Assembly (NCBI GenBank): GCA_037349315.1
Contig: JBAIAC010000265.1
Span: forward strand, 126,501-190,500
Length of the DNA: 64,000 nucleotides
Direction of reading: 5' to 3'
Origin: Chelydra serpentina
Taxonomy: Eukaryota; Chordata; Testudines; Chelydridae
Shown: piece after piece, positions 1 through 10,818 of the stretch
Layout: each line of letters opens with the position of its first letter
Numbering within the stretch: position 1 is the stretch's first letter
Made by a program: the position numbers and the translations under genes
Notes under the pieces: generated by a model
Told to the model about the DNA's origin: nothing
The model's input: the letters and a program-made list of their open reading frames with translations, nothing else
Databases searched by the model: none

Positions 1-230
1 CACCCTCCTAGTGAAAAAGTTTGGAGACCAGCTGAGGGCTCCAGCCTCCAGCTCTTCCGCCCCAGCGAGCTCAGAGCAGCGCGGCCCACCGCCGCCCAGA
101 GCAGAGTCCCTCCTGGGACCCTGCCTGCGCTGCTGTCCGGTGGGGGGCTGGGCTGGGGCCCGGACAGGTGGAGGAAATTTCCATGCGAGTCAGCGGGAGG
201 GGTGGGGGGAGCCAGGTAGGGACTTAAAGT
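1..230 (+). promoter_or_regulatory. GC-rich stretch, possible promoter or 5' exon
   Basis: Strongly GC-rich with several CpGs, unlike the AT-richer sequence around it. GT-containing sites follow at about 166 (ACAGGTGGAG) and 214 (CCAGGTAGGG). It could be the missing GMIP 5' exon or the edge of a neighbouring gene's promoter. No ATG-led frame joins in the phase exon 2 needs, so the link is weak. Confidence 0.25.
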
Positions 231-243
231 GACAGTATGCTCA

Positions 244-317
<74 letters not shown>

Positions 318-474
318 CTCTCACGACTCACAGACCCCCAATTCAGAGTATGTGTGTCTCTCTCTCTCTCTCACACACACACACACCCAAATCAGAGTGT
401 GTCACACACAAAGGCTCTCTGAGACACACTGGTGCACTCTGTCTCTCTCACACACACAAACACACACACTTTAT
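244..474. repeat. Compound (TC)n(AC)n microsatellite cluster
   Basis: Three TC-then-AC tracts: about 246-315, 355-386 and 440-470. They repeat the same order and are linked by partly similar spacers, suggesting duplication of one compound tract. Long open frames here are artefacts of the dinucleotide repeat. Confidence 0.95.
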
Positions 475-475
475 T

Positions 476-1716
476 ATCTGCTTGGTACTTCCTGTCACAA
501 TGCTCGTAGGGAGCCAGGAGTGGCCAGGGGCTGCAGGAGGCCCTGGGCTCTGGCAAGATGCAGCGCCCATGTGACAGCGCAAAGCCTGCCTTAAGCCACT
601 GCCGCAGCGTCTGCTGCGTACGAAGCTTGGTGTGTCAGCCCTGGGAAGGATTCTGGGGGTCCATGGGCAGGGGTGGTGGATATACCCCCTCGACACTGGG
701 GTCAGTGGCGCCGGCTGGGGCCCACCTTCAGTGAAGCATAGGGGCACCAGTTTAATAATACTGTGTAAGGCCCCATAAATCCTAAGGCCAGCCATGTTTA
801 TCACCTCTCTGAACTTCAGCTCAGTCTTCCCTCACAATAGGCAGCTTGAGATGCTTTTTCTATTCTTAATAATAGGAGGATGAGGTGTGAGGAGATGTCT
901 AGGTTACAGAAAGTAGAGAAGCTTTCACAGAGGAGAGTAGCAGGACTTGAGAGAGTTTCAGACTAGTTTATTTAGTCTAATTTGGATCAGACTCTGCCGT
1001 GCAAACAGTGGATTTTGAGTTACTGCCCCTGAGATTCATATGCCCTTATGTGGAGAACAGATTCAGTTCCCAGCAATACTTAAAAGATGAACATGGACTG
1101 AACTGAGGCCCTGTGCAGTTGGAGTGCTTGGGCCAACTCTGCAGACTGTATTGCAGCCAAAGGGAGAAGTGATCGGTTAGGAAAGAATAGTTCTTTGAGT
1201 CTGTGATCAGTATCAAGGGCAGGGAAAGAGGCAAGCACCACTGGGAATGCCTGCAGCAGCCTGAGACTCTGGAAGGATGGTACCAAACTGAAGAGTCAGC
1301 TGTTCTAGGATTTGAGATTATACACTTACTGTGAAATGAGGTGTCAGTGGCTGAAAGGGAAGTGGTGCTTCTGCCATTCTGCAGAGCAACAATTTCTCCT
1401 TCTAAAAATATGCACAGTGCTCTGCACACCCACTACTGGGGAAGCCTGCCTTTCCCACAAGAGCAAATGGAGAACAAGGCTAATGGGCCTTTTGCAGCAT
1501 AGACATAGATCAGATGACTCTTTGTCTAGTTATCTATGGAGGCCTGGAGAGGGACAGGCCTTTGCTCACACTAGCCCTTGCGAGTTGGACAGCTGTGCCC
1601 CAGCATTAGCCTTACACAGCAGTCCCCTGTCTTTAGCCTGCATGTTGTAAACCAATATGCATAGCTGGTGCTGGAAGGGTTTCATTACTGTCTCAGTCAC
1701 AGGGATGGAGCAGACT
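476..1716. other. Non-coding stretch, nothing recognised
   Basis: Ordinary-composition sequence. The open frames at 1046-1429 and 1312-1650 look like chance frames. I see no repeat family I can name. Confidence 0.5.
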
Positions 1717-2168
1717 AGGGTTGCCAGTGGTCCGGTTTTCGACTGGAATGCCTGGTCAAAAAGGGACCCTGGCAGCTCCAGTCAGCACTGCCGACCGGGC
1801 CATTAAAGTCCAGTGGTGCTGCAGGTCTAAAACAGGCTAGTCCCTACCGGTCCTGGCCCCACGCTGCGCCCCGAAATCAGCCAGCAGGTCTGGCTCGTGG
1901 GCGGGGGCACACCACGGGGCTCCACACACTGCCCCTGCCCTGAGCACCGGCTCCATACTCCCATTGGCCAGGAACCATAGCCAATGGTAGCTGGGGGGCG
2001 GTACCTTAGCCCTGCTGTGCCACTGACCAGGAGCCACCTGCAGTAAGCCTGTGTCCCAACCCCCTGTCCCAGCCCTGAGCCCCCCACCCAAACCCAGAGC
2101 CCTCTCCTGCACCCCAAACCCCTCAACCCAACCCCCTGCCCCAGCCCAGAGCCCCCTCCCATATCCTG
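1717..2168. mobile_element. hAT-like DNA transposon remnant
   Basis: Starts AGGGTTGCCAGTGGTCCGG and is GC- and CCCC-rich, resembling a turtle non-autonomous DNA transposon that begins with AGGGTTGCC. The right end is decayed, so the boundary is approximate. No transposase frame remains. Confidence 0.45.
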
Positions 2169-2334
2169 AATGGGAAAGGATATTCTAGATAATAGGGTTG
2201 CTAGAGATTTCACAAATCTACTGCAGCCTTCATCAGGCATGAAAGACCTTTCTTCCCCCATAAACTTATTTAACTTCTCCATGAAGGCCCTCACTGCACC
2301 ATGATCCCTCCACTACCAGACTGCTGCACTCCCT

Positions 2335-2480
2335 GATCATCCACGTGGTGTCTCCGTTTCCCATCTATAAAATAAGGGTAATATTTCCCTGCCTCACATA
2401 AGGGTTAGGGGGCTTAAGTAATATTTGTGAAGGGCTTTGGGGGCCTCAGATGGAAGGTGCCACAGAAGAGCAACATGTTG
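2335..2480 (+). repeat. MIR SINE, 3' part
   Basis: Contains CGTTTCCCATCTATAAAATA, then CCCTGCCTCACA and a run resembling GTGAAGGGCTTTGGGG, the 3' half of a MIR-type element. The tRNA-like head is missing. Confidence 0.6.
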
Positions 2481-2649
2481 TTATATCTAAATGACATTGA
2501 TCCTGTTTCACTTTTAGCCCACTATTATTTTTCCCAGAGCAAGTATTCTTTGTGAAAAAATTATTCCTCCTCTTCTCTGGTACTGACCAGTGTGTTTGTT
2601 TACTTATATAGTGTTAAGGTCTCTCATAAGACTCAAGGTAGAGTCTTTA

Positions 2650-2795
2650 TGGCTACACAAATTACTGTATTAGTAATACCAGTACCTAGGAGCTGCAGTA
2701 ATGGACATGAGGCCCATTGTACTAAGTACTGTGCAAACAAAGAACTAGGCGGTCCCTGCCCCAAAGAGGTTACAATAAGAGACAAAAGGTGAATA
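2650..2795. repeat. Old dispersed repeat
   Basis: Includes CCCATTGTACTAAGTACTGTG and GGTCCCTGCCCCAAAGAGG. A related block occurs at 11440-11600 (CCCATTGTGCTAGGTGCTGT). The class is uncertain; it resembles an ancient amniote interspersed repeat. Confidence 0.45.
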
Positions 2796-3102
2796 AAAAC
2801 AGACTGATGTGGAAGTGCTAGAAAACAGTGAGACACTATTGGGCAGTAGCCTCAATACACCCATTGCCTAACTATTGTCAAGTTTTTTTGTAGGCTTACA
2901 GTAAAGGAACTTTAAAGAGCGATTTGAAGTCTAATGAGGTAGTTTTGCAGATGTTTCTGAGGAGCGACTTCAAATCATGAGGGGCAACATGGGAGAAAGC
3001 ATGAAGGTGACTGTTTGTTTGAAAATTTAACCAGTGGATAATTGAGGCTGGCACCATGGGGCAATTGGAGGTGGGAACTGACATCTTGATAGTGAGAGAC
3101 GA

Positions 3103-3735
3103 TCATAGAAACGTAGGGCTGGAAGGGACCTCAAGAGGTCATCTAGTCCATTTCCCTGTGCTGAAAAAGGACCAAGTATATCTAGACCCATCCCCAACTG
3201 GTGTTTATTGAACCTGTTCTTTAAAACCACCAATGATGGGGATTCCACAGCCTCCCTAGGACAGCTGTTTAAGTGCTTAATTATCCTTATAGTTAGAAAG
3301 GATAATAGCTAGCCTAAATCTTCCTTGCTGTAGTGTCAATTTCTTCTCAGCCTACCCTTAATCCTGATCACTGTTCTCTTAACCATATAAACATAAGGTT
3401 TGTATAGTGTCCCCTTAGTCTTCTTCTATAGGCCAAGCATGGCCAAATTCTTTCCACCTTTTCCCATAGGTCATGTTTTCTAAGCCTCTTATAATTTTTT
3501 TTGTTCTCCTCTGGATTCTCTCCAATTTGTTCACATCTTTCTTAAAGTGCGATTCTCAAAACTGAGCACAGCACTGCAGCTGAGGCCTCACCAGTGCCAA
3601 AGAGAGAGGAATTCCCTTCCAAGTACCAACTGGTAATTGCCAGTTACCTTCCAAGTCTTGCATACAACACTCCTGTTAATACATCCAGAATGACATTTGC
3701 CTTTTTTGCAACAGTGGACTATGGTCGGTGATGGG
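3103..3735 (-). mobile_element. CR1 LINE, 3' fragment on minus strand
   Basis: The plus strand reads the CR1 end backwards: CATAGAAACGTAGGGCTGGA and GGGACCTCAAGAGGTCATCT, followed by the reverse of the RT C-terminal region. It is 5' truncated and carries stops. Confidence 0.85.
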
Positions 3736-5774
3736 CCATGAAGAGCCTTGAAAGTGAATACAAGTAGCTTATGTTTAAATGGGATGAGGTTCCTTTATTA
3801 GAGATCCTTGAGGCATGTAAATAGTTTTGTCTGGACCTGTATGTGCTGAAAGGCCACTTGGAGGCCAACAGCAGGTCAGGACAGATAGGCATTGCTGCTG
3901 GATAAGAAAGGTACTATCTGTATCCCTATTAATGTATGTTTTGAGTACACAACAGGGTGCTTAAGGGAGCTGGCATTTGCTAGGACAGGAAAAATTCTTA
4001 AATCCAATTTCTTTCTGCTTTACATTGAAATTTTAATGATAAATACAGTGAAGGAACCTGAGTGACAGGCTATTTCTATTTTATATTCCCTCCCAATCAA
4101 TCCTCATTTTCAAAAGCATAATCTATAATTCTGCTCATCGCCATAGCTGCTAAGTAGATCACACACTGATGAATCACTTCCTCCTGTTTTACAATATCTT
4201 TTATTTTGACAACTCTGTAAATAAAGGAGAAAGGAAGGTGACCACTCAAGAAAGAAAACAAGACTGGTTAGGAAGTTAGATTCCTAATGACAGCTTGTGA
4301 CTAATTTTTCCAGTTTCAGCTGATTTTTTAGATATGTTGTGCCTCACTTTGAGGTGACTATTTCTCCCAGAATGCCAAAATCAGAAAAGAGGCCTTTTAA
4401 CTTGTCCATGACTTCTGGTTGTATTCTCTGATGCTTCTAGTTCTACAGGCAGAAATGCAGGATCTCAGTGCTTGGATGAGATGGTGTTCGGAGGAGGGAT
4501 TTAGGTTTTTTAGGAACTGGGGAATCTTTGGGGAAAGGAGGAGATATACAGGAAGCATGGGCTTCGCCTAAACCAAAATGGAACCAGATTTCAACCTTAA
4601 TTTTACATGCCAGCAAAGGGGTTTTTAAACTAAGAGCTGGAGGAAAGCAGACCGGTGCAGAGGAAGCACATGGTTTGGACAGACATCCTTGAGCCAAGGA
4701 TTTATTAAAGGGAATACTGTATATCCTAGTAAAAAGGAGAAGATAGAAGTTGATAAAATGCAGTAGGAAGTGAGACACAATCAAACAAAAATGAGTCCCC
4801 TTCAATTATGTCACATGAAAGCAGACAACTGAACATTGACAAATTTTATAAGTGCTTGTATACAAATGCAAGAAAGTCTAAAACTAAGATGGGTGAACTT
4901 GCCTGGTATTAAAATGAAGATATTGCTACAATAGGCATCACAGAAACTTGGTGGAATGATGATGAACAATGGGACATGGTAATACCATGGTTGGGCACTG
5001 ATGGGGGAGTGGCACTATTTTTGAAAGAAAGCATAGAATCAAATATAATAATCTAAACCGTACCAGAGAATCTCTATGAATAGAAATTCCATGCTTGAAC
5101 AAGAGTATAGCAATAGGAATATACTACCAACCACCTGACCAGCATGATGGTGATTATGAAATGCCCAGGGAGAGTAGACGCACTACAAAAACATAAAACC
5201 CAATAATGGGGTTTTAGAACTCTCCCCATATTGACTGGGAACATGTTACCTCATGATGAGATGCAGAGAAAACTTCTAGACAACTTCTGTTAATGACTGC
5301 TTTTTGGAGCAGCTAGTTCTGAAACACATTTGTACAGGCCATTCTTGATTTAGTCATAGTCCAAGAGGTGACTATAGCTGAAGTGCTTGCTAATAGCGTC
5401 CATAATGTAACTAAATTTAACATCCTTGTGAGGGGAAATACCAAAGAAACCCACCACAGCAGCATTTTACTTTAAAAGGGAACTACACAAAAACGAGGAG
5501 GCAAGTTAAAGTGGAAATTAAAAGGAACAGTCACAAGAGTGAAATGGCTGCAAGCTGTATGAAAACTATTTAAAAACACCACAATAGAGTCTCAGACTAA
5601 TTGTATACTCCCAATTAAAAAAATAAAATAAATAAGAGCGCCAAAAAATGCCACCATAGCTAAACAAAGCAAAGAGGAGGTTAGAGACAAAAAAGACATC
5701 CTTGAAATATTAGAAGTCAGATCCTACTAAGGAAAATAGAAAAGAGCATAAACACTGGCAAGTCAAGTAATAAT

Positions 5775-5985
5775 TTGGGGAGGAGGGATAGCTCAGTGGT
5801 TTGAGCATTGGCCTGCTAAACCCAGGGTTGTGAGTTCAGTCCTTGAGGGGGCCATTTAGGGATCTGGGGCAAAAATCTGTCGGGGACAGTACTTGGTCCT
5901 GCTAATGAAGGCAGGGGACTGGACTTGCTGACCTTGCAAGCTCCTTCCAGCTCTATGAGATAGGCATATCTCCATATATAAAAAA
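5775..5985 (+). mobile_element. Cry I-type tRNA-derived SINE
   Basis: The tRNA-like head GGGATAGCTCAGTGGTTTGA carries an A box, and GGGTTGTGAGTTCAGTCC a B box for RNA polymerase III. The tail resembles CR1 3' ends (TGGTCCTGCTAATGAAGGCA). It sits inside the L3-like LINE and is therefore younger. Cry I SINEs mark turtles. Confidence 0.85.
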
Positions 5986-6216
5986 AATTAGGAAGGCCAA
6001 AAAGAATGTGAAGAGCAACTAGTAAGATAGAGCAACATTTTTGTTAAGTACATCAGAAGCAAATAGTGTCTAACAGGCAGGGGGGTCACGGGACGATTGA
6101 GGTGCTAAAGGAGCACTCAAGGAAGACACAGCTGTTGCAGAGAAGCTAAATGAATTCAGCATGGGTCTTCGTTGCAGAGGGTGTGAGGGAGACTCGCACC
6201 GAGGCCATTCTTTTAG

Positions 6217-6651
6217 GTGACAAATCTGAGGAACCTATCCCAGACTGATGTGTCAGAGGAGGTTTTGGAGCAAATTGATAAATCAAACAGTATTAAATCA
6301 CCAGGACCAGATGGCATTCACCCAACAGTTCTGAAGGAACTCAAATATGAAGTTGCAGAACAACTAACTGTGGTATGTAACCTGTCACTTAAATCAGCCT
6401 CTGTACCATATGCCTGGCAGAGAGCTAATGTGATCCTCATTAAAAAAAAAGAAAAGAAAATTACACTCAAGGGCAATTACAGGCCAGTAAGCCTAACTTC
6501 TGTACCAGTCAAATTAGTTCAAACTGTAGTAAAGAACAGAATCAGTCACATAGGTGAACACGTTATGTTGGGGAAGAGTCACAGCTTTTGCAAAGGGAAG
6601 TCATGCCTCACCAATCTATCAGAATTTTTAGGGTGTCAAACATGTAGATGA
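6217..6651 (+). pseudogene. LINE reverse transcriptase remnant
   Basis: Open for 144 codons with SPGPDGIHPTVLKEL, then WQRANVILIKK and GNYRPVSLTSVPVKLV, the N-terminal palm blocks of CR1-clade reverse transcriptase. Later blocks continue in other frames to about 7440 ([13 protein letters not shown]). The YADD region is broken. Confidence 0.85.
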
Positions 6652-8713
6652 GGGGGATCCATTGGATATAGTGTACTTGGACTTTGAGAGAGCCTTTGAT
6701 GAAGTCCATCACCAAAGGCTTTTAAGCAGAGTAGGCAGTCATGAGATAAGAGGGAAGGTCCTCTCATGGATCATTAACAGGTTAAAAAAGATAGGAAACA
6801 GTTTATTCCTAACCTTTATCAATTTGCACAACTGAAAGGTAAATAGTGGGGTCCTCCAAGGGTCTGTACTGGGATCAGTGCTGTTCAACATACTCAAATG
6901 ATGTAGAAAAAGGGGTAAACAGTGAGGTGGCAAAGTTTGCAGACTACACAAAATTACTCAAGATAGTTACATCTTAAACAGACTGCAACGAGTTACAAGG
7001 GGATTTCATAAAACTGGGTGACTGGGCAAGAAAATGGCAGATGAAATTCAATGTTGATAATTGCAAAGTAAGGCACACTAGAAAATCCCAGTAGTGGATA
7101 CAAAATGATGGAGTCTAAATTAGTTATTACCAGTCATGGAAAGATCCTGGAAACATCATGGATAGTTCTCTGAAAACATCTGCTGAATGTGCAGAACACA
7201 AAAGAAAAAGCTAATGTTAGGAAATGGATAAATCTGTGGTACACCCACACCTTCAATATTGCATGCAGTTCTGGTTACTCCAGCTCAAAAAAGATATTAG
7301 AATTGGAAAGAGTACAGAAAAGGGCAACAAAAATGATTAGGCATATGACAGAGCATCCATATGAAGAGAGATTAAAAAGACTGGGACTGTTCAGCTTGGA
7401 AAAGAGACAACTGAGGGGCAGATATGATAGGGGTCTATAACATCATGAATGATGTGGAGAAAGGGTAAATAACACTTCCTTATTCACTTTCACATGAACC
7501 AGGGATCACCCAATTAAATTAATAGGCAGCAGGTTTAAAGCAAACATAAGGAAGTAGTCCTTCACATAACACACAGTCAACCTGTGGAACTCATTGCCAG
7601 GGAATATTGTAAAGGCTAAAAGTATAACTGGATTCAGAAATGAACTAGATAAGTTCATGAGGATAGGTCTATCAATTAATCAAGATGGTCATGGATACAA
7701 CCCCCATGCTCTGGGTGTCCCTAAACTTCTGAATGGTAGAAGTGATGACTGGATGACAGGGGATGGATCACTTGATCAATTGTCCTGCTCGGTTCTCACC
7801 CTCTGAAGCATCTGGCATTGGCCACTGTCAGAAGGCAGGATACCAGGCTAGATGGACTGTTGTTCTGACCCAGTATTGCCATTCTTATGCTCTTATGACC
7901 AATTGAGTTGTGAGTCTAGCGGGGAGCAGAATTTCTACAAATCTAGGGGGTGGAAAAACAGTCAATGACTGCGAGATAGTTGTGCCCCTTCTCTTTTCAG
8001 TGGTCTAGTTCACAATTCCCAAGGTGGGACAGATGAAGCTGTGTAAATTAGACTCTTTGGGTTGTGTCTTTCTGCAAGAGTAACATGATTCTACCTTGCA
8101 TGTTAGGTCCTGCTCTCTGTTGGGGCCACTCATTGACATTCAGGCTCACTCCTGGCATTTTATGGGAGGCCCTGGTGTTACTCGTGTATCCTTGCCGACA
8201 TGTAACCCAACTGTACTTGCAGGGCCACAATAGGTTTGCTATAGGTGATCAGACTTTTCACCTTTGAAGAGTTCCTCTCTCGTGACATGGAAGTCACAGG
8301 CTAGATGTGGGACCACAGAGGTAACTGGGCAAGCAATAGGATACAATTTACAGGGGTGTATTAGCATCAATGGTGATTTTAATCAGCTCTAATTTCTTTC
8401 ATGAGGCTGGCAGGCAAGTCCAAATGACCTCTACACTTCCTCCAGGTCTTCGGTAAAAGCAGACCCACTCCTGGGTAACATTCCCTGTTGGGATGAAATG
8501 CTCAGACTTTTGAAGAATGATGTCACCATTAATCTCAGCTGCTTGCTCAGCAAAGGCAAATTAGTTATAAACGTTTCCATCTTTGTGCTCCATTGCATAG
8601 AAGAGGTGCCTGCACTGTACTGAACTTCGTTGCAACTCGGAAACTGGCCATGCTCCTTTAACCCAGGCTGTTCCATGGCCCATCAAACTGATAGGCTCTG
8701 GGTGGGCTGCATT

Positions 8714-8902
8714 CAGGGCCGGCTTTAGGCCGATTCCCCCAAATCGGGCCCCACGCCTAAGAGGGGCCCCACAACGTCCGTGTCGGCAGCACTTTGGTGG
8801 CAGCTCAATTGCTGCTGCTGTGTCTGGTGGCTTTTCGGCGGAGGGAGGGATCCCCGTTGAAACGCTTTGAATCGGGCCCCACACTTCCTAAAGCCAGCCC
8901 TG
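8714..8902. mobile_element. hAT-like MITE with 8-bp TSD
   Basis: Ends CAGGGCCGGCTTTAG and CTAAAGCCAGCCCTG form terminal inverted repeats. The perfect 8-bp duplication GCTGCATT lies at 8706-8713 and 8903-8910. Non-coding, 189 bp; internally CpG-containing. Confidence 0.9.
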
Positions 8903-8910
8903 GCTGCATT

Positions 8911-10724
8911 GGCCTTCTTCCCCTTTACTCTTTAAAATGAATTGTTCCCTGACACAGCGTGACAGACACAGAATCACTTTCTCCTGACCCAGGAGCTTTA
9001 TTAGAATATGCAAGCAAGATTATCTCTAAAGCTGCTTTGTCTTTCTCTGCTTCGCTGTAAAGCTTCTGTCCAAAACCTTCACAGCCTCCTCACTTCCTGC
9101 CAGATAATTCGGCTTCAGATTTAAAGAGAGTACACCTATTCTCACAACCTGTCTATGATCTTACAGGCACAGGCCACCCTAAAGGGTGAGAGGAAAGGAA
9201 CAGGCCATGGCCCCATCTCCTTTTGTATCAGCCTAAGGAAAAAGGCTGGTTTGCAGTGGGGAGTATACAGCATCCCTGGAGGAACACAACAATAGGTGCC
9301 TTCCTCCTGCACACTGGGGAGTTCAGATAGGCAGAATTCCCCACTCCCTGGACTCCCCAGGGGCAGTGTGGCTCTGCAATGGACCTTACTATGTGGGCTG
9401 TGTATGGATTCCACAGTCCACTCCTCACTGAGGAGCCGCCAGAGCAGCCAACTGTCCAATAAAAACCTGACTTGAAAATCTGCATATTTCAGCTGTGACA
9501 CAGACCAGTTGTAGTCAGATTAAAAAACAAGACACTGACTTTTCCATCAAGCACCATTAAGTGACATTTGCAAGTGCTTGCTCACTGACTGCACCTCTCA
9601 GCTGCAAGTGAAGCAACTCTTGATTTAGGTCAACCACATCCTGTTTCCTGGAATGTCAGGGGGACCGAAAAAAGAGTGAAGTTCACTTCTGTTTATACCA
9701 AATATGCCTAGTTCTCTATTTAAAAAATGCCCTTGCTTTTCTGCAGTAAGATAAGTCTAGTTTCTGTCCATAGTCCTAACTGAATGAATCTGAGTAGGAA
9801 GCAAAATTTGCCTACTGTACATCCTGCATAAAACATGTGCTCATGACCACCCTTGTGTTTGTGCAATTTCTGGCAGAATATACTCAGGCCTTTGGAAGAT
9901 CAGTGGCAAGAATTTATTGTTGTGTTATGAATGCTTGTCATGGACTAAAGCAGATATAATATTTCATCAGCTAGAGTATCACCAGAAATAAGCATGTATG
10001 GTATTGAGAAATGGTTACTACACACAACACATTGCAACACAGGATAGCATATGTTGTTCAAGCAATGGACAACTTCCACAACTCAGCCCTGCCCATGCAT
10101 CTCGATCCCAATCTGCAGTGCTACACACACTCAGCTCTGCCAATGCACGTTACAAATCATATGCACTACTAACTGATACACAAGACTTGAGCTCCAAAGT
10201 GGAGGCCAATTACTAACTTGATCCAAGTGTAGTGCAGACAGGTACTATGTGCAAGCTTCTCACACACACCGCTCCAATGCTCATTAGCACTGACCCACAA
10301 TGCTCCTGCTATTTCAATTCAGAGCCTATTCTCAAAAGAGTTCCTGCTAATTTACCTATCTGATCTTGGGCCTGTTCCCCAGCCCACTGGAGCTGGTGGA
10401 AAGACTCCTATTTACATTAGTGGGCTCTGGATCTGGCTTCTTATTTCCAAGGGGCTCGGTCACCCAAGCAGCCTTGGAAAATGTCTGGTTTTCCCACAAT
10501 TTTATCTCCTCCCACCTGTGGCCTCCCATTATCACCCTCCTGTCAGCCCACCATGGTTTGCTACTTTCCTCACCATCCTCATTTATTTTAGCTTGTTCTC
10601 TGTACATTGGACCTGATCCAAAGCCCACTGCAAAGCACAGGGCTCCCAGTGACTTCCGTGGACATTGGGTCAGGCCCATTGGGATTTCTTAACAAAACTG
10701 TTTCTCTTTCCTACTTACCTCCAG
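8911..10724. other. GMIP upstream intron or flank, nothing recognised
   Basis: No supported exon, RNA gene or clear repeat. Open frames near 9142-9501 and 10356-10692 look like chance. The missing GMIP first exon could lie here but I cannot place it. Confidence 0.4.
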
Positions 10725-10818
10725 GTCTCAACCATCAAGTGAGAGGGTCTGAAAACAAGAAGCGGTACAGTGAGATTTTCCGGAGTCTGGACGCCTTAGA
10801 AATCTCACTTGGAAATTC
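10725..10818 (+). CDS. GMIP: GMIP exon 2 (first exon seen)
   Basis: Encodes the conserved stretch [19 protein letters not shown]. It starts after a CTCCAG acceptor with the last two bases of a split codon and ends before a GTATGT donor in phase 2. No ATG occurs in frame, so translation must begin in an upstream exon. Confidence 0.9.

Larger units (their letters stand above)
4440..7905 (+). mobile_element. Near full-length but decayed CR1/L3-like LINE
   Basis: About 3.3 kb of LINE sequence with a SINE inserted at 5775-5985. Traces in order: an ORF1-side tail (about 4440-4800), an APE endonuclease remnant (the ITETWW motif near 4927 and PHIDWE near 5225), an RT remnant (6217-6651 and beyond), and the L3-like 3' end with CTGACCCAGTATTGCCATTC and terminal CTTATGCTCTTATG. 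Many frameshifts and stops; it cannot be active. Confidence 0.8.

Noticed and set aside
229..594. 121-codon open frame rich in Ser-Leu and Thr-His
   Set aside because: It is a translation of the TC/AC microsatellite, open only because of the dinucleotide repeat.
5783..5850. Possible tRNA gene
   Set aside because: The A and B boxes belong to a tRNA-derived SINE: the head is followed by a CR1-like tail and the same unit recurs at 21156.
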